Origin: Saccopteryx bilineata
Taxonomy: Eukaryota; Chordata; Mammalia; Chiroptera; Emballonuridae
DNA: 64,000 bases
Assembly: GCF_036850765.1 (NCBI RefSeq)
Contig: NC_089495.1
Coordinates: forward strand, 64,270,410-64,334,409
Reading direction: 5' to 3'
Translations under genes and position numbers: made by a program
Notes under the pieces: model-generated
Seen by the model: only the letters and a program-made list of their open reading frames with translations
Told to the model about the DNA's origin: nothing
Databases searched by the model: none
Shown: in pieces, positions 11,565 to 23,996 of the stretch
Position numbering within the stretch: the stretch's first letter is position 1
How the letters are laid out: each line of letters begins with the position of its first letter

Positions 11565-11764
11565 AGCATTTATTTATTTTTATTTTATTTATTCATTTTT
11601 AGAGAGGAGAGAGAGAGGAATAGAGAGAAACAGAGAGAGAGAAGGAGGAAGGAAGGAGCATCAACTCCCATATGTGCCTTGACCAGGCAAGCCCAGGGTT
11701 TCGAACCGGCGACCTCAGCATTTCCAGGTCGACGCTTTATCCACTGCACCACCACAGGTCAGGC
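11565..11764 (-). mobile_element. tRNA-derived SINE, 'cctgacctgtggtgg' family
   Basis: The minus strand reads gcctgacctgtggtggtgca, a B-box-like 'ggttcgaaacc' and an AT-rich tail. Target-site duplication: 'aacatgtatacttttat' to the left and 'aacatgtatacttttgt' to the right, in a LINE-1 3' UTR. Confidence 0.93.
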
Positions 11765-11829
11765 AAACATGTATACTTTTGTTTACCAATGCACCCCCAA
11801 TAAGTTCAATAAAAATTAAAAATAAAAAG

Positions 11830-12159
11830 TTATTCCTGGGAAAAGAAACTGCAGTGATCTTAAAGCTTAATTCCACTGGCAAATAGAATCTTATTTTGTG
11901 AGAAAGCACTGGGAGAAGATTCCAGGCAGTGTGTAGAAAATGTCCTATTTTTATATAACTACATTTTACAGAGAAACCTTAAAAATACATAGTATATTGT
12001 CCATCTTTTTGAAACTCTGGATGTAAAATACTAACTATCCATGTAGAATTATACCTCAGGTTGACAATATTATCATTCAAATATTCTAGCAATATTATTT
12101 TGGTTACTTCTTCTAAGATCCACCTAAAAACTGTGCTGGACTCCTTGCTCTTGATTAAG
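11830..12159. other. Unique sequence
   Basis: Nothing recognised. Confidence 0.5.
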
Positions 12160-12171
12160 AACACATATTCC

Positions 12172-12547
12172 GGCCCCGGCCAGTTGGCTCAGCGGTAGAG
12201 CGTCGGCCTGGTGTGCAGGAGTCCCGGGTTCGATTTCCGGCCAGAGCACACAGGAGAAGCGCCCATCTTCTTCTCCACCCCTCCCCCCTCCTTCCCCTCT
12301 GTCTCTCTCTTCCCCTCCCGCAGCCGAGACTCCATTGTAGCAAAGATGGCCCAGACGCTGGGGATGGCTCTGTGGCCTCTGCCTCAGGTGCTAGAATGGC
12401 TCTGGATGCAACAGAGCGACGCCCCAGAGGGGCAGAACATCGCTCCCTGGTGGGTATGCTGGGTGGATCCCAGTCGGGCGCATGTGGGAGTCTGTCTGAC
12501 TACCTCCCCGTTTCCAGCTTCGGAAAAATGAAAAAAACAAAAACAAA
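12172..12547 (+). mobile_element. Rhin-1-like tRNA SINE, one-unit form
   Basis: Head 'ggccccggccagttggctca', B box 'ggttcgatttc', full body and an A-rich tail. A perfect 12-bp target-site duplication aacacatattcc flanks it (12160-12171 and 12548-12559). It has only one copy of the 22-bp internal unit. Confidence 0.95.
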
Positions 12548-12559
12548 AACACATATTCC

Positions 12560-14360
12560 TATTAAGAGTTCTGAAGGAAAGAATTGGAAGAAACATTAAA
12601 TGACTCATCGTCACATTAACAGCCAGCTGTCTATTACTTCTGTTCAAAGGAACGATTTTTGTCTCCTAACGCTTGAAACTTTTAAAAGACAGCTGAAATT
12701 TTGTTTCAAGTGTGTAAAAGCATTTTCAAAAAATGGCTTGTCATGTATTGTCAATCTATTCAATTTCTCTGACAATTTTAATAAATTCATCAATATTTAT
12801 TGATTATATATGTAGACCCTAGTTTTGACCTATCATTTATTAGGGACTTATACCAGTCATAATACTGTGTTTCTAATTTAAAGTGTCTAAATATAATAAT
12901 AAGGATAATATGAGTCACCAAGCAATAAAAGACAAAATGTTTAAAATAGATGTATTTAAGAAAATTGTAGAGAAATCATTAATGAAAACTAGAACTGTAA
13001 GTTAAAGTGTTCAATGATTGAGGCAACTGTGAACATACACTTAAAAAATGAATATTATATATACACACATATATGTATATATGCATCATATGTGTAGATA
13101 TTTTTAATTGGGAGAGCATGAGAGGCAGGGAAGTTAATATAAACTCAGATAATAATTCACTTATAAAGTGACTAATATGTGCAGGTTCCAAGATACAATA
13201 CAAAAATTCAGGGGTCCTTTGATATATACATATTAACACTCTCAAGGGGAATAATAGCCTTACTATAATAAATACATTGTGTTCTCTGATTACTTGGAAT
13301 AAAATGTCCTATGAAATACACAATATGGGTATTAGCACAGAGTGAGAAAGAAAAAAAATTTTCATGGGTCTAAGACACAAAATTTCACAGGATGAATACA
13401 TGTTTTCTTGAAAATATCCTTGATGTCAGTCAGTTATAGACCAAAAAAAACAACAACATTATGGTAGAGTAATACATTAGAGCATGAGAACCTGAAGGCA
13501 TTGTAAGACAAGACTGATCTCTGCGTATTATGATTGTTGCATAATGAAGTATTCAGTAAAGAGAGCTGCTGATCAGGTGATAAAATTATTCAGCTCATTT
13601 TAAATACTTGAAGTTGAATAAGTTTGAGAGTCATTAAAATATTAATAAAAGGAATTATATTTTAACTCTAAAGATGAACAACTTTTTAATTTTTGGCATC
13701 TTCATTTGCAGCACTTTTCTTGTACTTTTTTTTAGTGCATATTCTCAACTAGATATAGATAATACATAAGCATTGTGAAACTATTTCTTGGTTGCAACTG
13801 AGAAAACTGTTAATACAAAGTGAGTAGGAAGAAAGAGTTTTCACCTTTTCTTTGTAAAAGTAATGAGCATTTAGAGAGAATAAATGACAGAAAGTGAACA
13901 TTTAATATTTAGGATGAGGTTGAATAAAGGTGACATACTGTTCTGTAGATAGTGAAGTAAAATGTAAAGAATGGCAAAGAAAGGAGAATGAAAAAATATT
14001 TTTGAATTATTACTAAAAATTTTTAAATAACTCCATTAGCAATTTTATTCAAAAGATTATTTTTACCTTGAATTTAAGTTATATTCAAAGAAAGCTCAAC
14101 TAGGGACCACGTCTATATTTTCTTTAACAAGTAATTATTCTAGAAAACATTCAGGACTTAATTTAGTGCTGATTTCAGAGTTTCTGTTCTGTTAACAATG
14201 ATTCAAAATGCTTTAAATCACTATTTTGAAAGAAAGTTTAGAATCATTATCAATTTAATTTTGGTATTTTTCTGAAAATATTTTTTTTCTTTTTTCAACA
14301 ATTCTGACATTAACATTTCAGTCCATAATTTCTCTGCAGTTCTGAGCTTATGTAAATAGG
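12560..14360. other. Unique AT-rich sequence
   Basis: No gene or repeat family recognised. Contains an (AT/AC)-rich patch near 13055-13085. Confidence 0.5.
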
Positions 14361-14364
14361 AAGC

Positions 14365-14452
14365 TCCTCTCTTATGTTCCCTAACCAGAATCAAGCCCCG
14401 GACTTCCACACACCTGGTCAATGCTCTACCACTGAGATAACCAGCTAGGGCC
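14365..14452 (-). mobile_element. Rhin-1-like SINE head fragment
   Basis: The minus strand reads 'ggccctagctggttatctca' through the tRNA-like region and stops; only the head of the SINE is present. Confidence 0.75.
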
Positions 14453-14454
14453 AT

Positions 14455-15430
14455 AAAATTTTATTTTATATATGATAAAGAACTCACAAAACTCAAAAAC
14501 AAACAACCCAATTAAAAAACAGAGAGAGGACCTAAACCAGTGGTAGTCAACCTGGTCCCTACCGCCCACTAGTGAGCATTCCAGCTTTCATGGTGGGCAG
14601 TAGCAGAGCAACCAAAGTATAAATAAAAAGATAGATGTAACTATATTAAGTTGTTTTATAAAGATTTATTCTGCTAAACTTAGAGAAAATCCAACATAAA
14701 GGACTTGGTAAGTAATTATTATTATATGCTTTAACTTGCTGTAACTCTGCTTTATAAATTTTATAAAGTAAAGTTACTTTCCTACTTTATAAATCACCAT
14801 TACTGTGGAGCCGGTGGGCGGTTAGAAAATTTTACTACAAACAGAGATAGAAAAGTGGGTGGTAGGTATAAAAAGGTTGACTACCTCTGACCTAAACAAA
14901 CAGTGCTCTCATGAAGAAATACAAACAACAAATAGAAATATGGAAAGATGCTCACCTTTTCTAGCTATTAGAAAATGTAAATCAAACCTACAATAGGTAA
15001 CATCTCACACTTATTAGATATTCTGTTATCAACAAGACAGGTAATAATAGATGTTGGAGAGGTTGTGGAGGGAAAGAAACCCTCATTAACTGCTAGTGAG
15101 AATCTAAACTGCTACAATCGCTATGAATGACTGTACGGTGATTCCTCAAAAATTAAGAATAGTTACCATATGACTCACCAATCCTTCTACTGGGTATCTC
15201 CCCAAAATACTCAAAAAAATTTATATAAAAAAATATATTCACCCTTATGTTCACTAAAGCATTATTTACAGTAACAAAGGCCTGGAAACAACCAAGGTGT
15301 TCCTTGCTAGAGGACTGGATAAGGAAGATGTGGTACATATAGATACAGTGAAATACTACTCAGGCATAAGAAGTGATGAAATACTGTCATTTATGACAAA
15401 TATGAGTTAAATAAAAGCTGTAAGACTCAA
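14455..15430 (+). mobile_element. LINE-1 3' fragment with nested hAT
   Basis: The text 'aaaactcaaaaacaaacaac', 'gaaagatgctcacc', and 'ctgctagtgagaatctaaac' through 'gaaatactactcaggcataa' follows the C-terminal end of LINE-1 ORF2. It is split at 14538-14889 by a hAT element and ends at a SINE (15432). Confidence 0.8.
14538..14889. mobile_element. Non-autonomous hAT transposon (352 bp)
   Basis: Terminal inverted repeats: cagtggtagtcaacct at the left and aggttgactacctctg at the right. A perfect 8-bp target-site duplication acctaaac flanks it at 14530-14537 and 14890-14897. No coding capacity. It interrupts a LINE-1 3' fragment, so it is younger than that element. Confidence 0.95.
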
Positions 15431-15431
15431 T

Positions 15432-15810
15432 AGCCCTGGCTGTTTGGCTCAGTGGTAGAGCATCAGCCTGGCAGGTAAATGTCTTAGGTTTGATTCCTGG
15501 TCAGGGCACACAGAAGTGACCATATGTTCTTTAACACCCCCCCCTCCCCTTTTTTCTCTGTTTCTCTTCTGAGCAGACATGGCTCAACTGATTCGAGCAC
15601 CTTGGTCCCAGGCACTGAGGATGGTTCCACAGAGCTTTCACCTCAGGTGCCAAAAAAACAAGAAAAATAGCTCAGTTGTAAGCATGGCTCCCGATGAGCA
15701 AAGCATTGGCTCTAGACTGGGTTTGCCGAGTGGATCTCAGTCGGGGCGCATGTGGGAATCTATCTCCCCTCCTCTCACTTGGAAAAAAAAAGAGAAAAAC
15801 AAAAAGTCTC
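15432..15810 (+). mobile_element. Rhin-1-like tRNA SINE, older form
   Basis: Head 'agccctggctgtttggctca', B-box position 'ggtttgattcc', C/T-rich middle and A-rich tail. Flanks 'aagactcaata' and 'aagtctcaata' are a target-site duplication. It lacks the 22-bp duplication. Confidence 0.92.
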
Positions 15811-18390
15811 AATAGATATATATTTAAAAACAATTCATCTACAAGTATTTAAGTTATTTCAAAGAGTAATATAATTGCTTCATACAATTTTAAAACAAGG
15901 TTAACAAAAGTAGCATTGTTTATTTAGTTAGAAAAATGTATTTTGATAAGTTTTTTTTAAATGCTGAATACCATTTAAAATGACTGAGAACATAAATTTC
16001 TTATATTTTTAAATAAGAAAAATGTGTTTTAGAGAAAATTTTAATTAAGGAAAATCAATTGGTATAAAAACTTACTGACATGTAGGAAAAATAACTGTAA
16101 TACATTAAAGAGTAAAATAAAATTTTATCTACAACAGAGATTTAAAATCTATATTTCCCATATATTAAAGATGACATATACAGCTTTTTCTTTTTTGTTG
16201 GTTTATGGAATTCAATTATTTCACATAGGAAAAAAATGTTTTTCATTCAATAGTAAACATCACCCTCTTCTGGAATTTTTATTAAATTCAGGAAACTAAA
16301 AATTTTATTGAAAAAGCTAAATAATTACAATTAACCATGTGGATATGTAAAAACTTAATAATATGTTTTAAATACTTTTTATTATGGCTTTACATCTTTT
16401 ATAATATAGATTTGAGTCATTTAGTATCTATGCAGCTATTTGTAATTTTGCTGTTTTTAATATTAGAATTTTTAAATGAGTTATTAAAATATTTGCTAAC
16501 AAATAGAAGTATTCAATGATAAGTAATACTTGTTTATTTTATTTTTATGTCTTATACTGTGTATACTTAAACTTTTATTCACTTTCAAGGTCTTATTGTT
16601 TTCTTAAGTTGTATTTATTTAGATAAAGCTAATCTATTTCCACATGAAATACATGACTGAACATCTTACTTGAGGACAAAAATCTGTATATTCTGGTGAA
16701 ATATATTGACAGTGTTAACTGTGATCCATTGCCTGGGTCCTCTCCCACCACATAAGAGTTTGTCTCAGATTCCCACTTTCTATTGCTCTCCCTGCATTAA
16801 CCCTACATGAATATTATTCTTTTTAAATATTAAAAAAATAATAATAACTATGAAATTGAAAGCCCATCACTCTTTAGAGAGGACAGGAGATGCAAACTGT
16901 ACTTGATGCTCAATGGAAGGCAGGAAGGACTTTATTCTAGGTGGGCTATTCTGGAATGGAGTTGGCCTGTTTTCCTGCCTCACAGACTTTATATGTGGAA
17001 CCAGCCGTATTTCAGAAAGTTTATCTTATTTTTAAAACAAATATCTCTTAAAGAGTTCTCTAACCTCTTTAAGCCTTGGCTCTGAGCTCCTATCATGTAA
17101 TTCTGATACTTCATCTTATTTAAAGCAAGTCACAAGGCCAACTCAGATTTAACAAAGTGGTGAAGTAGCTTTGACCTCTCCATGAAAGGAGCAACAAAGC
17201 CAAGCAACATGCGTTCAGAGAAGGGAGGGATTTTTGGTCCTGTTCTACAACATTTGTTTGTAAAAAACAATGCGAACCTTTATTTTTCAGACCTGCTATG
17301 GATAACGGAGTATGAATTTATTTGCCAGTCTGTCTCTAAATTATTTTTACTTTGTAGTTCTAATGAATGATATTCATGGTTTCCTTATTTAGCAACCACT
17401 AGGTAATCTGCCAGGAGGGTTACAAGTAAAGGGTCTCAGGCTCATGAAGGAAGGTGAAGGAAAGGAAAAAAGTAGAAAGGAGCTAGAAGAACAGGAAGAA
17501 GGCAGAAGCATTCTAAGTGAAAAAAAATGCATAAAAATTGTGATTGAAATGTAAAGTATCTAGGACTCTAGAAATCACGGCCAACCTGGCAATTCAATAA
17601 CGTCACAGAGATGGCATGTGAATGCTAAGGAATGCCAAGATGAAGACAAGGCAGTTTAGACAGGGGAAGAGAGAAGTAAAATGAAAGGTGTGGAGACCCT
17701 GAAGAGAAATTTTGGACAATTTCAAAAGATTTTATTGTTCCATGGCACTGGCTGTTTATTATATCTAATTGTTCTTTCAAGCCTAGTCTTTTCCTTTGTT
17801 TATGCAAATACAGTGTATAACTCTCACTGTGCTTCTTGGCTATTAGAAATGGTTAGTGTCTTTTTTTAGTTTGGTGAATTTTTAATTTTTAATGACACAT
17901 AAACTTTAAAATAATTAAAGAGGAATGAATTTAGCTATTATTAAGCAAATATTTAAATTAAAAGAAAATGCTGTTCCAAACAAACAAAAAACCCACAAAT
18001 ATCTCTTTCATAAAAATATGCATGAATTGTCATGAAAGAGAAGAGAGCAAAGGTATTTATGACATATGAAATAAAATGTCACCAGCTCTAAATATCCACG
18101 CATGTTGCTTGTGCATGTTGCTAGCTCTCTTTCAGAAAATTAGATACACTCTGTTGATTTTTTTAAAAAAATTGTTATATTTTTATAGTTTTGTAATTTT
18201 ACACTTAGGCACATATAAACATGTGACAGCCTGACATACTTAAAAAGAATAGCTTTTGGAAACTATCCATATAAATATATAAATATGGAGTTCATTCACT
18301 GATATTACTGCATAGTTTTTTTATTAAGTAATATATAATACCATTATGTATCCCTTCCCATTAATACGCATTTGTTTTATTATTTCTATT
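15811..18390. other. Unique sequence, 2.6 kb
   Basis: No repeat family or splice-bounded coding exon recognised. Frames of about 60 residues (16337, 16903, 17182, 17681) have no domain, and their composition follows base bias. A modestly G+C-richer patch lies at 17400-17700. Confidence 0.5.
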
Positions 18391-18403
18391 AAAAGTAATA
18401 TTG

Positions 18404-18810
18404 AGCCCTGGCCGGTTGGCTCAGTGGTAGAGTGTCGGCCTGGCGTGCAGAGGTCCCGGGTTCGATTTCCGGCCAGGGCACACAGGAGAGGTGCCCATCT
18501 ACCTCTCCACCCCTCCCCCTCTCCTTCCTCTCTCTCTCTTCCCTTCCCGCAGCGAGGCTCCATTGGAGCAAAGATGGCCTGGGCGCTGGGGATAGCTCCT
18601 TGGCCTCTGCCCCAGGCGCTTGAGTGGCTCTGGTCAAGGCAGAGTGACGCCCCGGAGGGGCAGAGCATCGCCCCTTGGTGGGCAGAGCGTCGCCCCCTAG
18701 TGGGCGTGCCGGGTGGATCCCGGTCGGGCGCATGCAGGAGTCTGTCTGACTGTCTCTCCCCGTTTCCAGCTTCAGAAAAATACAAAAAAAAATAAAAAAT
18801 AAAAAAAATA
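18404..18810 (+). mobile_element. Rhin-1-like tRNA SINE, young, two-unit form
   Basis: Head 'gccctggccggttggctcag', B box 'ggttcgatttc', two 22-bp units near 18659-18702 and an A-rich tail. Flanks 'aagtaatattg' and 'aaaataatattg' are the target-site duplication. Overlapping frames of 149-168 residues are SINE artefacts. Confidence 0.95.
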
Positions 18811-18988
18811 AAAATAATATTGCCTTCCAAGTCTTTTTAGAAACATGTTGGTATATATGCAAAATTAAATTCAAGATGATGTGATTCTCTAAGAAATTGT
18901 GTTAATTTCTATTACAACTACTCACTAATGCACAAGATATCTGGTAGGTCAATAATAATGCTGACAATTTACATTATCAAATATTTTG

Positions 18989-19378
18989 CCCTGGCTGGTT
19001 GGCTCAGCGGTAGAGCGTCGGCCTGGCGTGAGGGGGACCTGGGTTCGATTCCCGACCAGGGCACATAGGAGAAGCGCCCATTTGCTTCTCCACCCCTCCC
19101 CCTCCTTTCTCTCTGTCTCTCTCTTCCCTCTTCCCCTCCTGCAGCCAAGGCTCCATTGGAGCAAAGATGCCCGGGCGCTGGGGATGGCTCCTTGGCCTCT
19201 GCCCCAGACGCTAGAGTGGCTCTGGTCGGGGCAGAGCGATGCCCCGGAGGGGCAGAGCATCCCCCCTGGTGGGCAGAGCATAGCCCCTGGTGGGCGTGCC
19301 GGGTGGATCCCGGTCGGGCGCATGCGGGAATCTGTCTGACTGTCTCTCCCCGTTTCCAGCTTCAGGAAAAAAAAAAAA
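18989..19378 (+). mobile_element. Rhin-1-like tRNA SINE, young, two-unit form
   Basis: Head 'gccctggctggttggctcag', perfect B box 'ggttcgattcc', two 22-bp units near 19250-19295 and a pure A tail. It lies only about 180 bases from the previous copy, in the same orientation. Confidence 0.95.
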
Positions 19379-19860
19379 TTATTTTTGATATTCTTGATTG
19401 CATTTGGGATTTTGTTAATATATTCTGTTTTCATTAGTTATCATTTAAGACAGTTTTTCTTTATAAGTATACTAATTAAATTAGAACAGATCTTTAGAAT
19501 CTTTAGGGATTTTCACTTTTTTATAGCTAAATTAGTTTTATCTTTCTTTTTAATTAATAAATCAAAGATAATTTTATTTTTACTAGTATTTTCAAAAAAC
19601 AAATTAAATTGTGTCATTTTATATTGAATTATTTTATAATTTACTGATTTTATTCTCTTATTGCATTACTATATTTTCCCCTAAATCTTTGAGATGAATG
19701 TTTACTTCATTGGTTTCATCATATTACATTTGAAACAAATATAATTCAATATATAAAAATTAAAGCAATATGACATTAGCTACATTCCACATATTATTAT
19801 GTGTCTTATTTACATTTTAATACAATTAAAAATGTTTTCTAATTTTATCATTTTTTTAAA
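19379..19860. other. AT-rich unique sequence
   Basis: Nothing recognised. Confidence 0.5.
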
Positions 19861-19867
19861 GCAGGAT

Positions 19868-20190
19868 ATCTTTTTTTTTTTTACAGGGACAGAGAGTCAG
19901 AGAGAGGGATAGACAGACAGGAACGGAGAGAGATGAGAAGCATCAATTATCAGTTTTTCATTGTGACACCTTAGTTGTTCATTGATTGCTTTCTCATGTG
20001 TGCCTTGACCACGGGCCTTCAGCAGACCGAGTAATCCCTTGCTTGAGCCAGCGACCTTGGGTCCAAGCTGATGAGCTTTTTGCTCAAGCCAGATGAGCCC
20101 AAGCTCAAGCTGACAACCTCGGGGTCTCGAATCTGGGTCCTCCGCATCCCAGTCCGATGCTCTATCCACTGCGCCACCACCTGGTCAGGC
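19868..20190 (-). mobile_element. tRNA-derived SINE, 'cctgaccaggtggtgg' family
   Basis: The minus strand reads gcctgaccaggtggtggcgc, then 'gattcgagacc' at the B-box position, the 'caagct/gagc' body and a T-run (A tail). Flanks 'gcaggatatctt' and 'accaggatatctt' indicate a target-site duplication. Confidence 0.93.
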
Positions 20191-20339
20191 TAAACCAGGA
20201 TATCTTAAATGCATATTGTTTAACTTTATATAATAAACATTTTGTTATTTATTTCTAGTTTGGCTCCAGCATATACACTTGTAATTTTTTGAATTTTGAT
20301 ACTTTTCTATTGCTTGCTCTATTTAATTAGTTTGTTTTT

Positions 20340-20751
20340 CTTTTGTTTTATTTTTTGTGACAGAGGCAGAGAGAGACAGACAGGGAGTGACACACAGACA
20401 GGAAGAGGAGAGATGAGAAGCATCAGTTCTTCGCTGCAGCTCTTTAGTCTCCTTAGTTGTTTAAGGATTGCTTTTTCATAATTGCTTTGACCAGAAGACT
20501 CTAGCAAAGCAAGTGACTCTTTGTTCAAGGCACTGACCTTGGGCTTCAAGCTAGTGACATTTGGGCTCAAGCCAGAGACCATGGAGTCATGTCAATGATC
20601 CCACGCTTAAGCCAGCGACCCCACACTCAAGCTGGTGAACCTGCACTCAAGTCAGATGAGCCTATACTCAAGCCAGCGACCTTGGGGTTTTGAACCTGGG
20701 TCTTATGCATTCCAGTCTGATGTTCTACTCACTGTGCCACCACCTGGTCAG
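20340..20751 (-). mobile_element. tRNA-derived SINE, 'cctgaccaggtggtgg' family, long copy
   Basis: Same family as the previous copy, with a longer middle region made of several 'aagccagcgacc' modules. A perfect 14-bp target-site duplication gctctatttaatta lies at 20316-20329 and 20752-20765. Confidence 0.93.
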
Positions 20752-20871
20752 GCTCTATTTAATTAATATTTGTAAATGCTTTATGTGCATTTGTAAATAA
20801 TAGATATTATTTGTTCAATTTCAATTTTTTGTGTCAATTTGATAAATTTGGTTTTGTTTTGTTTTGGGTTT

Positions 20872-21190
20872 TTTTGATGAGATGAGAGGCAACAGTGAGG
20901 CAGATTTCTGCATGTGCCCTGATCGGGATCCACCCAGGAACCCCATATGGGGCAGGTTCTTGAGTACTGAGATATTTAGTTCCTGAGGCTGATGCGCTCC
21001 AACAGAGCTATCCTCAGCACCCAGAGCCACGCTCAAACCAATACAGCCACCTGCTGAAGGGAGGAGGGAGAGAAGGAGGAAGGAGATAAAACAAGATGGT
21101 TGCTTCTCCTCTGTGTCCTGACCAGGAATCAAACTCAGGGCGTCTAAACACCAGACCGATGCTCTATCTACTGAGCAACAAGTCAGGGCC
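20872..21190 (-). mobile_element. Rhin-1-like tRNA SINE, diverged
   Basis: The minus strand reads 'ggccctgacttgttgctcag', a diverged B box, the body and a purine-rich middle. The 123-residue frame over it is an artefact. Confidence 0.85.
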
Positions 21191-22140
21191 AATTTTGTAT
21201 CTTTTTAATGGCTTACAAGTCTTTTGATTATATTTATTTTTGTGTCAACTACCAAGAATTTTGTGAGAATTTCTCATTATTACTTAGATTAATATAATTT
21301 TTTATCAGTTATCTGAATTTATGCTTGATATACTTGAAGCTAGGTTAATGGATAAATTTAAATTTAAGTTTGTACATTTCATGGATACATTGACTATTCT
21401 TAAGTTAGAAAAAAATTGTTTACCATCAAACTAATGAGAACTTTACTTTTAATTTTCCAAAGATTAAAGCTAAGCCTCTTAATCTTTGATGTCTTTTAAA
21501 CCCCATTCATTGAAAGAAGCCATGTGTGAGAAGTAACTATATGTTTTAAACCAATTATAGCTCAATAAAATGTAGATCATAATCAATTGACATTATTTTT
21601 TAGGATTATTACATTATTGTCTATCTGTCTTACTAAATATTCAAATGTGTGCCACATAGCTCATTGTAGTTAAAATAACTGTGTTAAAATTAAAGCAATT
21701 ATAGTTTTATTTCCATTATATAAAGTACTACATAAGCAAAAACTTCAATTATAACAAAACTCATTGGAAATAAATACAGACAAAATATGTCAATTCTATA
21801 TGTCCTGCAGCAATTTCAATGACAGCTGGAATTCTCAGAACAGAGTTATGAATGCATGAATATTTAGTGATATGCTGCCTGTGATACTCGGACACTTGAA
21901 GTTTAAAATCATAAAGAGCTAAATATTATTCTATTTCCATTTGATCAATGTAAAAAAATTCTGAAACACTCACAATTCAGTATGGCTGTTAAATATAATT
22001 TCATTGTACACAAGTTTTTCTAAATATTTTTTTCCTTATTTAATTACTTAACTCATCCCCACCTCCCTCCTCACACACACATTTTGTTTTAAATATACAT
22101 TCTTTGCAAATTGTCAGTTAGGATTTGATATATACTGATG
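21191..22140. other. Unique sequence
   Basis: Nothing recognised. Confidence 0.5.
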
Positions 22141-22144
22141 ATTT

Positions 22145-22860
22145 TTTCCCTCAAACGTCATATTGTTGAAACATAATTTTTAAAATGAGTGAATTTGGAA
22201 GTGGGGCCATTAGAAGATGGTTAGGTATTGAGGGCAGAGCCTATAAGAATTTAATTTGGCCCTGGCTGGCTGGCATCAGCTCGGCATGTGAAAGTCCTGG
22301 GCTGGATTCCTGGCCAGGGCACACAGGAGAAATGCCCATCTGCTTCTCCACCCCTCCCTCTCTTCTTTCTCTCTCTGTCTTCCCCTGCCGCAGCCAAGGC
22401 TCCATAAGAGCACAGTTGACCTGGGCGCTGAGGAAGGCTCAATGGTCTGCCTCAGGCACTAAAATGGCTCTGATTGCAGAAGAGCAATGACCCAGAAAGG
22501 CTGAGCATCACTCCCAGTGGGCATGCCGGGTGGATTCTGGTTAGGCGCATGTAGTGTCTGCCTCCATCCCCATTTCTCACTTCGGAAAAATAAAAAAAAA
22601 GAATATAATTTGTACCTTTATTAAAGATACTCTAGAGATCTCCCTCATTCTATTTTGCCATGTGAGGACAGAGAAAGAGGACAGTCATCTGTGAAACAAA
22701 GTGAGCTTTCATCAGACAGTAGATCTGTTTAAGGGCCTTGTTCTTGAACTTCCCATCCTCCAGAACTGTCATAAATAAAATTTTGTTGTTTATGTGCATC
22801 CAGTGTATGGTTTTTTGTTATAACAGCCAAAATGAAGACAGAATCTCAGCATGCACATGT
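22145..22860 (+). mobile_element. MaLR-type LTR (MLT1/MST-like), split by a SINE
   Basis: The left part 'gtcatattgttgaaacataa ... tttggaagtggggcc' and the right part 'ttttgccatgtgaggaca ... cctccagaactgtcataaat ... atggttttttgttataacag' follow the MLT1/MST LTR pattern, with the polyadenylation-type signal 'aataaaat'. MaLR elements are old non-autonomous endogenous retroviral repeats (ERVL class). A SINE at 22257-22603 splits the copy. Exact subfamily not determined. Confidence 0.8.
22257..22603 (+). mobile_element. Rhin-1-like tRNA SINE, nested in LTR
   Basis: Head 'ggccctggctggctggcatc' lacks part of the A-box region. The body and A-rich tail are present. Flanks 'aagaatttaattt' and 'aagaatataattt' are the target-site duplication. 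One 22-bp unit only. Confidence 0.92.
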
Positions 22861-23190
22861 CAATTATAAAATTTTACACATGAAAGAGCATATAAACTTA
22901 AAAGTATGAGAAAATTTCAAATTTTTGTAAGGGAAAATATAAAATATACCAGGCTAGGGATTCTTTTGTTTCTTATTGGAAAAAAAAGTGAAAGAAAGGT
23001 GAAAAAAGCAAATGAGATGAAAAAAGTTTAGATGGAATTAAATTGATTTTGATTTTTTTTGAAATGTTAAATCCCTTACGATATTGAGTGATAAGCTTTT
23101 AGAGATTGATATGTCATTTCAAGATGGTACCCAGAATTAGTACCTGTCAAATTTCATTTCTAAAGTGATGGCACTTTACCCAGTGGCTAG
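22861..23190. other. Unique sequence
   Basis: Nothing recognised. Confidence 0.5.
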
Positions 23191-23202
23191 AAGCAGGCCT
23201 CT

Positions 23203-23206
<4 letters not shown>

Positions 23207-23245
<39 letters not shown>
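23207..23245. repeat. (TG)n microsatellite at a SINE tail
   Basis: About 19 TG units at the 3' end of a minus-strand SINE (thus a CA-rich tail). Frames reading through it (Cys-Val repeats) are artefacts. Confidence 0.97.
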
Positions 23246-23247
<2 letters not shown>

Positions 23248-23996
23248 TTTGCCGAAGTTAGAAGTGGGGAGACAGTCAGACAGACTCCTGCATGTGCCCG
23301 ACCACGATCTACCAAGCATGCCTACCAGAGGGTGATGCTCTGCCCAACAGCTGTCAGCCAGCTCTCTCTGAGTCTATTTATTGTTTATTAGTTTATTTTG
23401 TTCCTTAAAATCACATAAAAGTAAAATCATATGGTACATGGCATTTTTTTATCCACTCATCTACTGGTAGACAGTTGGGCTGCTTTCAAATCTTGACCAT
23501 TGTAAATAAAGTTGCAATGAAAATAAATATATGTATATTCTTTCAAATTAGTATTCTGGGGTTTTTTGGATAAATTCTCAGAAATGGAATTGCTGAGTCA
23601 TAAGGAAAGTTCATTTTTAATTTTTTAAGGATACTCCATACTGCTTTCCACACTAGCTATATCAATTTACATGCACACTACTGGGATCCACCTGGCATGT
23701 CCACCATGAGGTGATGCTCGGCCCCTCTGGAGCATTGCTCTGCTGCAACCAGAGCTATTCTAGCACCTGAGGCAGAGGTCATGGAGCCATCCTCAGTGCC
23801 TGGGCCAACCTTGCTCCAATGGAGCCTTGGAGCCTTGGCTGTGGGATGGGAAGAGAGAGGTAGAGAGGAAGAAGAGGGGTAGGGTAGGAGTGGAGAAGCA
23901 GATGGGTGCTTAATCTGTATGCCCTGGCCAGTAATCGAACCTGGGACTTCCACACACTGGGCTGAAGCACTACTGCTGAGCCAAACAGCCAGAGTC
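23209..23996 (-). mobile_element. Composite SINE / LINE-1 / SINE insertion
   Basis: On the minus strand the order is: Rhin-1-like SINE 5' part (23996 down to about 23683), LINE-1 ORF2/3' fragment in the same sense (about 23682-23370), then a SINE 3' part (about 23365-23246) and a (CA)n tail. The two SINE parts overlap by about 40 bases at roughly 78% identity. One direct repeat flanks the whole: 'agcaggcctctatttt' (from 23192) and 'agcaagcctctatttt' (from 23997). See the findings for the template-switch reading. Confidence 0.75.

Larger units (their letters stand above)
10036..11829 (+). mobile_element. LINE-1 3' end with two nested SINEs
   Basis: The sequence follows the C-terminal end of LINE-1 ORF2 and its 3' UTR: 'acatttgaaagatgctcaat'-like text near 10300, 'ggaatactgtgtggccataa' near 11110, then a 3' UTR ending in an A-rich run near 11829. 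It is 5'-truncated. SINEs interrupt it at 10510-10908 and 11565-11764; both insertions postdate the LINE-1. Confidence 0.85.
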
